Of a DNA stretch of 6,279 nucleotides, positions 1 through 6,279 are shown in pieces. Origin of the DNA: Bacillota bacterium (GTDB taxonomy: Bacteria > Bacillota > UBA4882 > UBA10575); NCBI GenBank assembly GCA_003511465.1, contig DOID01000166.1, positions 2,499 through 8,777 of the forward strand, in the 5' to 3' direction. The first letter of the stretch is position 1; each line of letters opens with the position of its first letter. The translations under genes were made by a program, and so were the position numbers. A model generated the notes under the pieces. It saw nothing but the letters and a program-made list of their open reading frames with translations. It was not told the DNA's origin and ran no database searches.

Positions 1-47
1 AACAACAACGCAAAAAGCCCTAACATGATTAAGGAGCGTTGAAGACA
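1..47 (+). other. Left-edge flank, possible tail of an upstream gene
   Basis: This short stretch precedes the first permease gene. All three forward frames are open from the left edge and stop at 21-23, 26-28 and 40-42, so any of them could be the last codons of a gene lying upstream. In LplB/YtcP clusters the neighbour is often a lipoprotein substrate-binding protein, but 7 to 14 codons are too few to identify anything. No promoter is visible here, which fits the first permease being internal to an operon, although the promoter could simply lie outside the window. Confidence 0.3.
31..36 (+). promoter_or_regulatory. Ribosome binding site AAGGAG of the first permease
   Basis: AAGGAG lies 11 nt before the GTG at 48. 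It is only 2 nt before the in-frame TTG at 39, which is too close to serve that codon. An in-frame ATG at 84 has no convincing Shine-Dalgarno sequence in front of it. The site therefore favours GTG 48 as the start. Confidence 0.6.
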
Positions 48-1001
48 GTGAAAACCCCTGTTTTAGCGGGCAAAGTAATACCAATGAAGAAGAAATCTTT
101 CTGGGCGACTCTAAAGAAACAGAAAGTACTCCTTTTCATGTCTATTCCTTTCATCATTCATATTATCGTCTTTAAATACATTCCGATTTGGGGATGGACT
201 TTGGCTTTCCAGAATTACTGGCCAGGGAAAGGCTTTCTTCAGCAGGTGTGGGTCGGTTTGGATAACTTTCGCTGGTTATTTAACGATCCCGTCTTTTACC
301 AGGTGTTGCGTAACACTTTGGCGATGAGTATTATCCAATTAGTCTTTGGGATGCTTTCATCGATCACTTTAGCGCTGATCATTAATGAGGTCCGGATTGT
401 AATTTTCAAGAAAACCGCCCAGACCATCTCCTATTTACCCCACTTCATCTCCTGGGTGGTGGCGGCCAATCTGGTCCGTGATCTTCTCTCCACGGATGGA
501 GGTATTGTCAACGAGGTATTAATGAAGCTGAAGCTGATTGAAGAGCCCATCATGTTTTTAGGCATCCCTAAACTCTTTTGGTGGATTATTGGCGCAAGCT
601 ATGTTTGGAAAGAAGTGGGGTGGGGCGCCATCATTTATTTAGCTGCCATTGCCAGTATCGACCCGAATCTCTATGAAGCCGCTACCATTGACGGTGCCGG
701 GCGATTAAGGCGGATTTGGCATATTACGCTACCGTCGATTCAGCCGATCATCGTTATCCTTCTGATCATGAATATGGGTTATCTCTTAAGCAGTGGTTTT
801 GAGCAACAATACTTGTTGCAAAACGGGAGGGTGATCGATTACGCACGGGTTTTCACCATCTACGAACTGGATTACGGTATAAAGATGATGCGCTACTCCT
901 TTGCGACAGCGGTTGGTATTTTTCGGAGTGTCGTTAGTTTGGTTTTAGTTTTTGCCGCAAATTACCTCGCCAAACGACTGGGCCAGGAAAGATTATTATA
1001 G
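48..1001 (+). CDS. CUT1 ABC transporter permease, LplB/YteP type
   Basis: Integral membrane subunit of an ABC importer for a sugar or oligosaccharide; substrate not readable from sequence. From GTG 48 the protein has 317 residues, usual for the family. A basic cytoplasmic N-terminus is followed by the first membrane segment near residues 27-47 (FMSIPFIIHIIVF) and by further hydrophobic stretches near 89-113, 127-143, 177-202, 233-250 and 285-308. The EAA loop that docks onto the ATPase is clear: EAATIDGAG at 210-218, with the conserved Gly 216 and then LP at 228-229. The C-terminal part (QQYLLQN, then YSFATAVGIFRSVV, ending in an AANYLAK stretch) is the signature of LplB/YteP proteins rather than MalF. 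The stop is 10 nt before the partner permease gene, so the two are surely co-transcribed. The start is uncertain: TTG 39 and ATG 84 are in-frame alternatives. The family call is secure. Confidence 0.94.
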   Translation: MKTPVLAGKVIPMKKKSFWATLKKQKVLLFMSIPFIIHIIVFKYIPIWGWTLAFQNYWPGKGFLQQVWVGLDNFRWLFNDPVFYQVLRNTLAMSIIQLVFGMLSSITLALIINEVRIVIFKKTAQTISYLPHFISWVVAANLVRDLLSTDGGIVNEVLMKLKLIEEPIMFLGIPKLFWWIIGASYVWKEVGWGAIIYLAAIASIDPNLYEAATIDGAGRLRRIWHITLPSIQPIIVILLIMNMGYLLSSGFEQQYLLQNGRVIDYARVFTIYELDYGIKMMRYSFATAVGIFRSVVSLVLVFAANYLAKRLGQERLL

Positions 1002-1009
1002 GGGTGATC
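1000..1009 (+). promoter_or_regulatory. Ribosome binding site of the second permease
   Basis: AGGGGTGATC contains GGTGATC (1003-1009), a 7-base match to the anti-Shine-Dalgarno complement AGGAGGTGATC, placed correctly for the ATG at 1012. It overlaps the stop codon of the preceding gene by two bases. It decides the start of the second permease against the in-frame ATG at 952, which lies inside the upstream gene. Confidence 0.75.
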
Positions 1010-1011
1010 CG

Positions 1012-1920
1012 ATGAAAAAGCGCAGAAAACACTGGACGAAGGGAGATCTGATCCTTAATTTGGTGGTCTATACCACCCTAATCTTTCTGGTGATTGTCAC
1101 CCTCTACCCCTTCCTAAATACGCTGGCGGTTTCCTTCAACGACGCCCTGGACAGCGCGAAGGGAGGAATCTATTTACAGCCCCGGAAATTTACCCTCTAT
1201 AATTACCAATCCTTATTGACCCGTAGCCAAATCTTTCATGCTTCCTTCATCTCGGTGCTCAGGACGGTACTCTCCACGCTGTTTTGCACCTTCTCCACAG
1301 CCATGGTCGCCTATACGCTCAGCCGGAAGGAATTTGTGCTGCGCAAACTTTTTTCTTTCATTTATGTCCTGACCATGTACATTGACGGGGGCCTGATTCC
1401 TACTTATTTTCTAATGAAGGGTTTGGGTTTGACCAACAATTTCTGGGTCTACGTACTACCCGGATTGGTTACGGCTTTTAATCTGATTGTGATCCGAACC
1501 TATATCAATGGGCTGCCGGAAAGCCTGATCGAAGCAGCCCGGGCCGATGGGGCTGGAGAATTTACGATCTTCGTCAAAATTGTGCTTCCCCTTTGCAAAC
1601 CGGTGCTGGCCACCATCGCCCTTTTTGTCGCTGTGGCCAACTGGAATTCTTGGTTTGATACCTTTTTGTACAATTCCTCCAACCCGAAACTGAGTACTCT
1701 GCAATATGAATTGATGAAAGTCTTACAAACCGCCAATAGTATGACTGGTTCCCTAGAGCAGGCCTTGTCCCAAGCGGCCGCGGGGACGGTCAATACGATT
1801 ACACCAAGGGCGATCCGGGCAACGATGACCGTGATTGTAACGGTACCGATCGCGGTGGTCTATCCCTTCTTGCAAAAATATTTTGTCCATGGCTTAACTT
1901 TGGGTGGGATCAAGGAATAG
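1012..1920 (+). CDS. CUT1 ABC transporter permease, YtcP/LplC type
   Basis: Second membrane subunit, expected to form a heterodimer with the upstream LplB-type permease to make the import channel. It has 302 residues from ATG 1012, close to the family norm. The N-terminus is basic (MKKRRKHW), and the first membrane segment is near 15-38. MYIDGGLIPTYFL at 122-134 is a hallmark of the YtcP/LplC branch of the MalG-like family. The EAA loop reads EAARADGAGEF at 174-184, with Gly 180 and LP at 192-193. WNSWFD at 211-216 and the C-terminal FVHGLTLGGIKE also match the family. An alternative ATG at 952 would add 20 residues overlapping the preceding gene and lacks support. No rho-independent terminator is visible after the stop, so read-through into the sensor kinase is possible. 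The substrate is unknown. Confidence 0.95.
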   Translation: MKKRRKHWTKGDLILNLVVYTTLIFLVIVTLYPFLNTLAVSFNDALDSAKGGIYLQPRKFTLYNYQSLLTRSQIFHASFISVLRTVLSTLFCTFSTAMVAYTLSRKEFVLRKLFSFIYVLTMYIDGGLIPTYFLMKGLGLTNNFWVYVLPGLVTAFNLIVIRTYINGLPESLIEAARADGAGEFTIFVKIVLPLCKPVLATIALFVAVANWNSWFDTFLYNSSNPKLSTLQYELMKVLQTANSMTGSLEQALSQAAAGTVNTITPRAIRATMTVIVTVPIAVVYPFLQKYFVHGLTLGGIKE

Positions 1921-1953
1921 GTGACGGGTTTTCATGCTTGTGCGGAGTGGCGA

Positions 1954-1970
1954 TCAATCATGGTGATTGA
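1954..1970. repeat. Perfect inverted repeat, candidate operator
   Basis: TCAATCA (1954-1960), a 3-nt spacer TGG, and TGATTGA (1964-1970) are exact reverse complements. The right arm covers TTGA of the predicted -35 box of the sensor kinase promoter, so a protein bound here would sit on the promoter. It is AT-rich (2 G-C pairs of 7) and has no T-run after it, which makes a terminator unlikely. That it is a protein binding site is inference; seven-base arms can also occur by chance. Confidence 0.4.
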
Positions 1971-1995
1971 AGAAAATGGGATCTTGTGGTATAAA
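1967..1995 (+). promoter_or_regulatory. Predicted sigma-A promoter of the two-component operon
   Basis: The -35 candidate TTGAAG (1967-1972) matches TTGACA at 4 of 6 positions. A 17-nt spacer follows, then the -10 TATAAA (1990-1995), matching at 5 of 6. TGG directly before the -10 supplies the TG of an extended -10. Transcription would begin near 2002, giving a leader of about 65 nt before the kinase start. The geometry is good, so this is the most likely local promoter, but it is a prediction from sequence only. Confidence 0.6.
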
Positions 1996-2054
1996 TAAGA
2001 TATTCACAATAACTGATTTTTAGAGTAATGGGGCAATGAACACCAAAAAGGCTG

Positions 2055-2060
2055 AAGGAG
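2055..2060 (+). promoter_or_regulatory. Ribosome binding site of the sensor kinase
   Basis: AAGGAG lies 6 nt before ATG 2067, which is near-ideal spacing and fixes the kinase start. Confidence 0.75.
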
Positions 2061-2066
2061 TCAAAG

Positions 2067-3812
2067 ATGCTTATTCTGTATGATCTCAAATTAAAGTATA
2101 AGCTCTTTCTCGTCTATCTTTTCTGTGTTTTTTGCCCTATATTAATTATTAATCTTATATTTTACCGTCATATGGTAACTAATGTCAAAGCCATCCAACA
2201 GAACTTTTACCGACAGGCCGCGCAACGAACCATCAGCGGGATCGAGAGTGAATTGAAAACGGTGACTTCTTTATGTAACAGAATTTCCTTTGATAAGACC
2301 CTCTATGAAATGCTGGATCAGGAATTTCCCGCCGACCTCGCCTATGTGGAGACTTACTACAACTATTTTTTGAACTATCTATTCATTAACGGGGAGTCCT
2401 ATCGTCAGATTAATAAGGCGGTCCTCTATACCGATAATGACACTATTCTCCATTCCGGTTCAGTTTTTCGGATTGACGAACGCATCAAAAGCGAAGGTTG
2501 GTTGGAACAGGTGATCGAAGATCCCGAGAAGAACCATCTTCTGTACGGGGAAACTTATCATAAATCAGATAATTCCATCATTACCCCGCTTTACGTAGTG
2601 AAAGTCCTTAATATATACAAGGGACTGAATCGCTATTTGAAACTTATTCGGTTCAACTTGAATACGGAACGGTTGATCAATATCGTGACCGCCGAAAAAC
2701 TAAAAGGCGGGATTCTCGTCGTTGACCAGCAGGGAAAGCTTTTGTTTGCCGACCATAAACAGGCCCCTGACTGGCAATTAGAAGATTATTTACGGAAGCA
2801 CAAAGGACAGCTGGTCACCGAAGAAATCCCCACCTTCGAGTGGACTTTGATTAGCCTGATCGATCAGCAGGAAATCAGCAAGGCATTACAGGAACCGCGG
2901 AATAACATTATCATGCTAACGACCATCAGTTTATTGGTGGCCTCGGTCATAATTGTGCTAATTTCCCATTCCTTTTACGACCGGTTAAACTCCCTGTCGG
3001 AGCATGTCAATAGTCTAGACCAGAAAGATTGCCAGCAATATACCGGGCCCCAGGGCAATGACGAGATTGGTATCTTAATCAAGGCTTTTAATAAAATGGT
3101 GGTGAAGATTCGCAGTTTAATCCATGATGTTTATGAAGCTAAGCTGGAACAATCCCGGATTAAACTGGAGAAGAAACAGGCCGAGTTAAATGCGTTACAG
3201 AGTCAAATGAATCCCCATTTTTTATATAATACCCTGGAATCCATCCGCATGCGGTCCGTGGAAAAAGGGGAGAAAGAAACAGCCGAGATGATTAAACGGT
3301 TGACCCGCTTGTTTCGGAGGATGAGTCGTTTTCAGCAGGAATGGGTGACCATTGAAGAAGAGATTGGTTATATTGAAGATTTTTTGGCGATTCAGCAGTA
3401 CCGCTTTGGCACAGAATTTCAGTATACGATGGAGATCGAGCCGGCAGTTTTGGCGTGCAAAATACCCAAATTGGTGATTCAACCTTTTGTGGAAAATGCT
3501 TGTTTGCACGGGATTGGAGGCACCGATCGGGTGGGGCGGGTTGGAATCAACCTCCAATTAAGCGGAGAGAAGATCTTTTGTACGGTTCAGGATAACGGGA
3601 TCGGTATTTCTGCGGAAAAATTGCGGTGCCTTTGGGCTGATATGAAAGCTGCGGAATCACGGGAGACGAATATTGCCATCCGTAATATTTATCAACGTTT
3701 AAGCCTCTATTACGGCGAGGATTTTAGCCTCGTGATCGACAGTACGGAAGAGGAAGGAACAACCATTACTTTGGTTATTCCGGTGGGGGGAGTGGAATGT
3801 ATAAAGTCATGA
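2067..3812 (+). CDS. Membrane sensor histidine kinase, YesM type
   Basis: Sensor of a two-component system, expected to autophosphorylate on His and pass the phosphate to the response regulator encoded next to it. It has 581 residues, normal for the family. Membrane segment 1 is near residues 11-33, an extracytoplasmic sensing region covers about 34-279, and membrane segment 2 is near 280-301. A HAMP-like linker follows (about 302-355), then a charged coiled-coil stretch (355-378). The His_kinase domain has the phospho-acceptor motif QMNPHFLYN with His 384. The ATPase domain has an N-box (PFVENACLHG, 473-482, Asn 477) and a G1 box (DNGIGI, 509-514). The G2 region reads NIAIRNIYQRLSLYYG (535-550), where many relatives have IGL, so a glycine is replaced by alanine. 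The location between transporter genes suggests it senses a carbohydrate or a loaded binding protein. The ligand is not predictable. The gene end overlaps the regulator by 16 nt. Confidence 0.95.
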   Translation: MLILYDLKLKYKLFLVYLFCVFCPILIINLIFYRHMVTNVKAIQQNFYRQAAQRTISGIESELKTVTSLCNRISFDKTLYEMLDQEFPADLAYVETYYNYFLNYLFINGESYRQINKAVLYTDNDTILHSGSVFRIDERIKSEGWLEQVIEDPEKNHLLYGETYHKSDNSIITPLYVVKVLNIYKGLNRYLKLIRFNLNTERLINIVTAEKLKGGILVVDQQGKLLFADHKQAPDWQLEDYLRKHKGQLVTEEIPTFEWTLISLIDQQEISKALQEPRNNIIMLTTISLLVASVIIVLISHSFYDRLNSLSEHVNSLDQKDCQQYTGPQGNDEIGILIKAFNKMVVKIRSLIHDVYEAKLEQSRIKLEKKQAELNALQSQMNPHFLYNTLESIRMRSVEKGEKETAEMIKRLTRLFRRMSRFQQEWVTIEEEIGYIEDFLAIQQYRFGTEFQYTMEIEPAVLACKIPKLVIQPFVENACLHGIGGTDRVGRVGINLQLSGEKIFCTVQDNGIGISAEKLRCLWADMKAAESRETNIAIRNIYQRLSLYYGEDFSLVIDSTEEEGTTITLVIPVGGVECIKS

Positions 3813-4912
3813 TTGTTGACGACGAACCTAGTATCAGAACGGGGTTGCCGAAGATCATCGACTGGGAAGCCTATGACTTTTCCATCTCAGCGGTCGCGCG
3901 CAACGGTGATGATGCCGTGCATAAGTTGGAAAATAATTATCCGGATCTAATTATTACCGATATCAAAATGCCCATTCTAGATGGTTTTGGTCTGATTCAC
4001 CATATCCGTAAGGAACTGAACGACGCCAAAATGTTTTTTATCATTTTAAGTTGCTATGATGAGTTTAAATTTGCCAAAAGGGCTTTGCAGTATAATGTGA
4101 AAAGTTTCCTCATCAAACCCGTTGACGAGGGGGAATTGATTACCCTGCTGGGTGAGATCCGGAAGGAATTGTCTCAAGAAAGTACGTTTGCTGATTTTTA
4201 TTACGGACGGGTGGAAGCCTTCAGCCATCACTACTTGGCCATCGAGGAATTTAAATTACTGGCTGAGGCCATCGAAAACAACCGGACAGCCGAGGTAAAA
4301 ATGCTGATCGCCACGATCTTCCACCGGTTTGAACTGGAAAAACTCCATCCTAATATTGTCCGAACCCATCTGGGTAATTTTCTGATTAACATCTGTACTC
4401 TGGTTAAAGAGATGGGCGGGACGGTTGAGGCTATTAACAGTAAGGAGAGATTGATGGCGGTCCATATCAATAACCTAAATGTCACCCGTCTCCAAAATCT
4501 TTTCGTAGATTTAGCCCTCAATTGCGCCCAATACATTAATGATTTGAAGAAATCATCCAGTATTGTCAATCAAGTCAAGCAGTATGTTGAAAAGCATTAT
4601 GCAAAAAACCTCAAACTGAAAGAAATGGCCGAGCTCCTCTATATGAACCCCGCTTATCTCGGACAATTATTTAAAAAAGAAACCGGGATCCTCTTTAATC
4701 ATTATGTGAATGATAAACGTTTGCAAAACGCGAAGAAATTGCTACTCCGCACGGATTTACCCATTTACCAGGTGGCTGAACGGGTAGGCTATCAAAACGT
4801 GGATTATTTTATCTGTAAGTTTAAAGAGCGCGAAAACTGCACCCCTCTGGAGTATAAAAATAGCCAACGCAAGTTTGAAAAATTTAGCGAAAGACCAAGG
4901 GGATGGGCGTAG
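3797..4912 (+). CDS. AraC-family response regulator, YesN type
   Basis: Cytoplasmic transcription factor, the expected partner of the kinase just upstream. It has 371 residues. An N-terminal receiver domain covers about 1-122, with the acidic pair Asp 8/Asp 9, phospho-acceptor Asp 55 (in ITDIKMP), Ser 85 and Lys 107 (IKP) all in place, so phosphorylation should work. A helical middle region (about 130-250) has no motif I recognise; YesN proteins usually carry a variable linker here. The C-terminal AraC DNA-binding domain has two helix-turn-helix units, near 272-297 (LKLKEMAELLYMNPAYLGQ) and 322-352 (PIYQVAERVGY and following, to TPLEYK). Start ATG 3797 lies inside the kinase gene and has a G-rich Shine-Dalgarno sequence (GGGGGAG, 3786-3792) 4 nt upstream, so translational coupling is likely. 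Family role: activator of carbohydrate transport or degradation genes; one or both flanking permease operons are the natural targets (inference). Confidence 0.95.
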   Translation: MYKVMIVDDEPSIRTGLPKIIDWEAYDFSISAVARNGDDAVHKLENNYPDLIITDIKMPILDGFGLIHHIRKELNDAKMFFIILSCYDEFKFAKRALQYNVKSFLIKPVDEGELITLLGEIRKELSQESTFADFYYGRVEAFSHHYLAIEEFKLLAEAIENNRTAEVKMLIATIFHRFELEKLHPNIVRTHLGNFLINICTLVKEMGGTVEAINSKERLMAVHINNLNVTRLQNLFVDLALNCAQYINDLKKSSSIVNQVKQYVEKHYAKNLKLKEMAELLYMNPAYLGQLFKKETGILFNHYVNDKRLQNAKKLLLRTDLPIYQVAERVGYQNVDYFICKFKERENCTPLEYKNSQRKFEKFSERPRGWA

Positions 4913-4923
4913 CCTCACCCCTT
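4897..4923. terminator. Hairpin across the convergent stops, weak terminator candidate
   Basis: AAGGGG (4897-4902) pairs with CCCCTT (4918-4923). Inside, after a 2x2 internal loop, GGGC (4905-4908) can pair with GCCT (4912-4915, one G-T pair) around a 3-nt loop. The structure covers both stop codons and could act on either strand. A proper T-run does not follow directly on either side: AATCCC follows on the plus strand, and GGTCTTTCGC on the minus strand. Intrinsic termination would therefore be weak. The stem is visible; the function is inference. Confidence 0.35.
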
Positions 4924-5811
4924 AATCCCTCCGGCCATAATCCCCGAGATGATGCGTTTTTGGAAGATGATATAGATGATAATCATGGGAACAGCGGCAA
5001 TTGTCGTCCCAGCCATGAGCATTTCGTATTTGGTAAAGTACTGGCCTTGAAAGACTTGTAAGCCCACTTGAATTGGCATTAATTCCTTCCGGCTGAACAT
5101 GATCAAGGCCCACAGGTATTCGTTCCAGGTGGACATGGCAGTAAAGATTAGCACAGTCATCCAGGACGGTTTGGAGAGCGGAATCATTATCCGGCTAAAA
5201 ATCCGGAACTTACTGCACCCGTCAATAATGGCGGCTTCTTCAAACTCCTTGGGAACGCCCTCAAAGAAGCTCTTGAGAATAAAGATGGAAGTGGCCAGTC
5301 CGCCGCTGATCAAGGGGAGGATATACCCGATACGGGTTCCGGTCAGTTGATACTTGTTCATCAGTAGATACAAGGGAATGAAAGAACCGGGAATTGGGAT
5401 CATCAGGGAGCCAATGAGAATATAGAAGATTATTTTCTTGCCAGGAATCCTCAAGCGGGCAAAACCATAGGCACCCAGGGTGGAAATGAGCCAAACACCA
5501 AGCATCGTTAAGGCAGTGTAGAACCCACTGTTGAAGAAGTACACCCCAAAATCCGCTTGTTTCCAGGCGGTAATATAATTATCAAAGCGCCATTCCTTAG
5601 GAAACAGACTGTAACTGGTAAAGGCCTCTTGCGTTCCTTTGAGGGAAGTTGAGATCATCCAGAGGATGGGGAAAAGGCAGATTAAACTAACCCCAAGTAA
5701 AAACAGTTCTTTGATGATGTTGAAATTTCCGGTGGTATATGGTTTTCTTGATCCTGAGTCTTTCATCTGCATTTCCAGCTTGACTTTACTTTGCTCCTTA
5801 ATACTTATCAT
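4915..5811 (-). CDS. CUT1 ABC transporter permease, MalG/AraQ type
   Basis: Membrane subunit of a second sugar ABC importer, transcribed toward the two-component genes. It has 298 residues, slightly longer than many MalG-like proteins because of a hydrophilic, charged N-terminus of about 33 residues before membrane segment 1 (about 34-56, ending in SLKG). DNYITAWKQADFGVYFFNS at 77-95 is the typical segment after the first periplasmic loop. MIPIPGSFIPLYLL lies at 137-150. The EAA loop reads EEAAIIDGCSKF at 191-202, with Gly 198 and IP at 210-211. WNEYLWAL at 229-236 and the C-terminal GIMAGGIKG complete the family pattern. The start at 5811 is supported by AGGGGGGA (5818-5825) at good spacing. 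Its partner is the MalF-type gene 66 nt upstream. It differs from the YtcP-type protein at the left, so it is a separate system and not a duplicate. Substrate unknown. Confidence 0.95.
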   Translation of the reverse strand: MISIKEQSKVKLEMQMKDSGSRKPYTTGNFNIIKELFLLGVSLICLFPILWMISTSLKGTQEAFTSYSLFPKEWRFDNYITAWKQADFGVYFFNSGFYTALTMLGVWLISTLGAYGFARLRIPGKKIIFYILIGSLMIPIPGSFIPLYLLMNKYQLTGTRIGYILPLISGGLATSIFILKSFFEGVPKEFEEAAIIDGCSKFRIFSRIMIPLSKPSWMTVLIFTAMSTWNEYLWALIMFSRKELMPIQVGLQVFQGQYFTKYEMLMAGTTIAAVPMIIIYIIFQKRIISGIMAGGIKG

Positions 5812-5817
5812 TAAAAA

Positions 5818-5825
5818 TCCCCCCT
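5818..5825 (-). promoter_or_regulatory. Ribosome binding site of the MalG-type permease
   Basis: Read on the minus strand, AGGGGGGA stands 6 nt before the ATG at 5811-5809. It fixes this start over later in-frame ATG codons, which lack a well-spaced site. The rest of the 66-nt gap (5812-5877) shows no convincing promoter or terminator, so the gene is probably co-transcribed with the upstream permease. Confidence 0.65.
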
Positions 5826-5877
5826 ATAAACAAAACAGTTGTTAACGCTACAGCCAAACCCACCACGCTCATATCCC

Positions 5878-6279
5878 TTAATTATTGCGGCGGGCGGCTT
5901 CAATTTGGAGCATCGACAAAATCAACAGAACCAGTCCAAACAGGGTAGATAACGCGCTGGCGTAACCGTAATTATGGCTCCTAAAGCATTCGTTATAGAT
6001 CGTCATCACCGGTACCTGAGTACTGAAACCAGGACCACCGTTGGTCATGGCGACAACCAAAGGAAACATCTGCATCGCACCGAGGACAGTTAGGATCGTC
6101 ACCACCGTGATTACCGGGCGTAAGATCGGGACCACGATCCGCAACAAGATCTGCCTTCCATTAGCGCCGTCTACCATGGCGCTCTCAATAATTTCCCGGG
6201 AGATGCCCTTGAGTCCGGCGAGAAACAGGAGAAATGAATAGCCGAAACCACTCCACATGGAGGATACGGAGACCGCGAG
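5878..6279 (-). CDS. CUT1 ABC transporter permease, MalF/UgpA type (partial, C-terminal part)
   Basis: C-terminal 133 residues of a MalF/UgpA-type membrane subunit; the gene enters from the right edge and its start is not in the window. The frame stays open past the internal ATG at 6258, and the residues encoded before that ATG (LAVSVSS leading into MWSGFGY) fit the family, so that ATG is not the start. Visible family marks, numbered from the edge: MWSGFGYSFLLFLAGLKGI (8-26); the EAA loop with ESAMVDGANG at 32-41, where the usual EAA is ESA, and Gly 38; VP at 50-51; and the TNGGPGFSTQVPVMTIY segment at 79-95, typical of the last periplasmic loop. A final membrane segment near 108-124 is followed by a short basic tail. 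It should pair with the MalG-type protein encoded immediately downstream. A complete member is about 290-310 residues, so a little over half is missing. Confidence 0.93.
   Translation of the reverse strand, partial: LAVSVSSMWSGFGYSFLLFLAGLKGISREIIESAMVDGANGRQILLRIVVPILRPVITVVTILTVLGAMQMFPLVVAMTNGGPGFSTQVPVMTIYNECFRSHNYGYASALSTLFGLVLLILSMLQIEAARRNN

Noticed and set aside
952..1011. Upstream ATG giving a 20-residue N-terminal extension of the YtcP-type permease
   Set aside because: It would overlap the preceding gene by 50 nt without a ribosome binding site, while ATG 1012 has a very good one and gives the usual family N-terminus.
1921..1953. Possible terminator after the YtcP-type permease
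   Set aside because: No GC-rich stem with a following T-run was found; the only inverted repeat in the gap is the AT-rich 7-3-7 palindrome, which lacks a T-tract.
3222..3557. 111-codon open frame on the minus strand inside the kinase gene
   Set aside because: It lies opposite the conserved His_kinase and ATPase domain coding region and its translation has no recognisable features; a shadow of the real gene.
4231..4569. 112-codon open frame on the minus strand inside the response regulator gene
   Set aside because: It is antisense to the linker of a clearly real regulator gene, and its translation shows no family pattern; treated as chance.
5840..5852. TGTTAACGCTACA, resembling a catabolite responsive element (CcpA site)
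   Set aside because: One half fits the cre consensus well, but the site is 13 nt instead of 14, with one base missing from the other half. It also lies between two genes that are probably co-transcribed. Too weak to call.
5812..5877. Promoter between the two right-hand permease genes
   Set aside because: No -35/-10 pair with acceptable spacing was found on the minus strand; TTAACA and TATAGG occur but only 12 nt apart.

Overview
The window reads as ordinary carbohydrate-uptake DNA from a Bacillota (Firmicutes) bacterium. Supporting signs are the LplB/YtcP-type permease pair, a YesM/YesN-type two-component system, strong AGGAGG-like ribosome binding sites, a GTG start and moderate GC content. 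Genus cannot be told from this window; Paenibacillus-like, clostridial or deeper anaerobic lineages all carry such clusters.

Layout, left to right. Positions 48-1920 (+) hold two consecutive CUT1-type ABC permease genes: an LplB/YteP-type subunit and a YtcP/LplC-type subunit, 10 nt apart. A 146-nt gap (1921-2066) has a good sigma-A-like promoter candidate with an extended -10, and a perfect 7-3-7 inverted repeat overlapping its -35. Positions 2067-4912 (+) hold a membrane sensor histidine kinase (YesM type) and an AraC-family response regulator (YesN type) whose genes overlap by 16 nt. Positions 4915-6279 (-) hold a second, different permease pair: a complete MalG/AraQ-type subunit (4915-5811) and, upstream of it, the C-terminal 133 codons of a MalF/UgpA-type subunit cut by the right edge. 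The two transcription units converge with stop codons only 2 nt apart.

How they work together (inference from family knowledge): each permease pair would form the membrane channel of a sugar or oligosaccharide importer, with a lipoprotein binding protein outside and an ATPase inside. Neither a binding protein nor an ATPase gene is visible, so those lie outside the window, and the ATPase is possibly a shared MsmX-type protein encoded elsewhere. The kinase would sense an extracellular carbohydrate, directly or through a binding protein, and the response regulator would activate one or both transporter operons. The sugar cannot be named from these sequences.

I found no mobile element, RNA gene, CRISPR array or clearly novel system. 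The points worth a second look are regulatory (the palindrome on the -35, and a hairpin across the convergent stops), plus a glycine-poor G2 region in the kinase ATPase domain.
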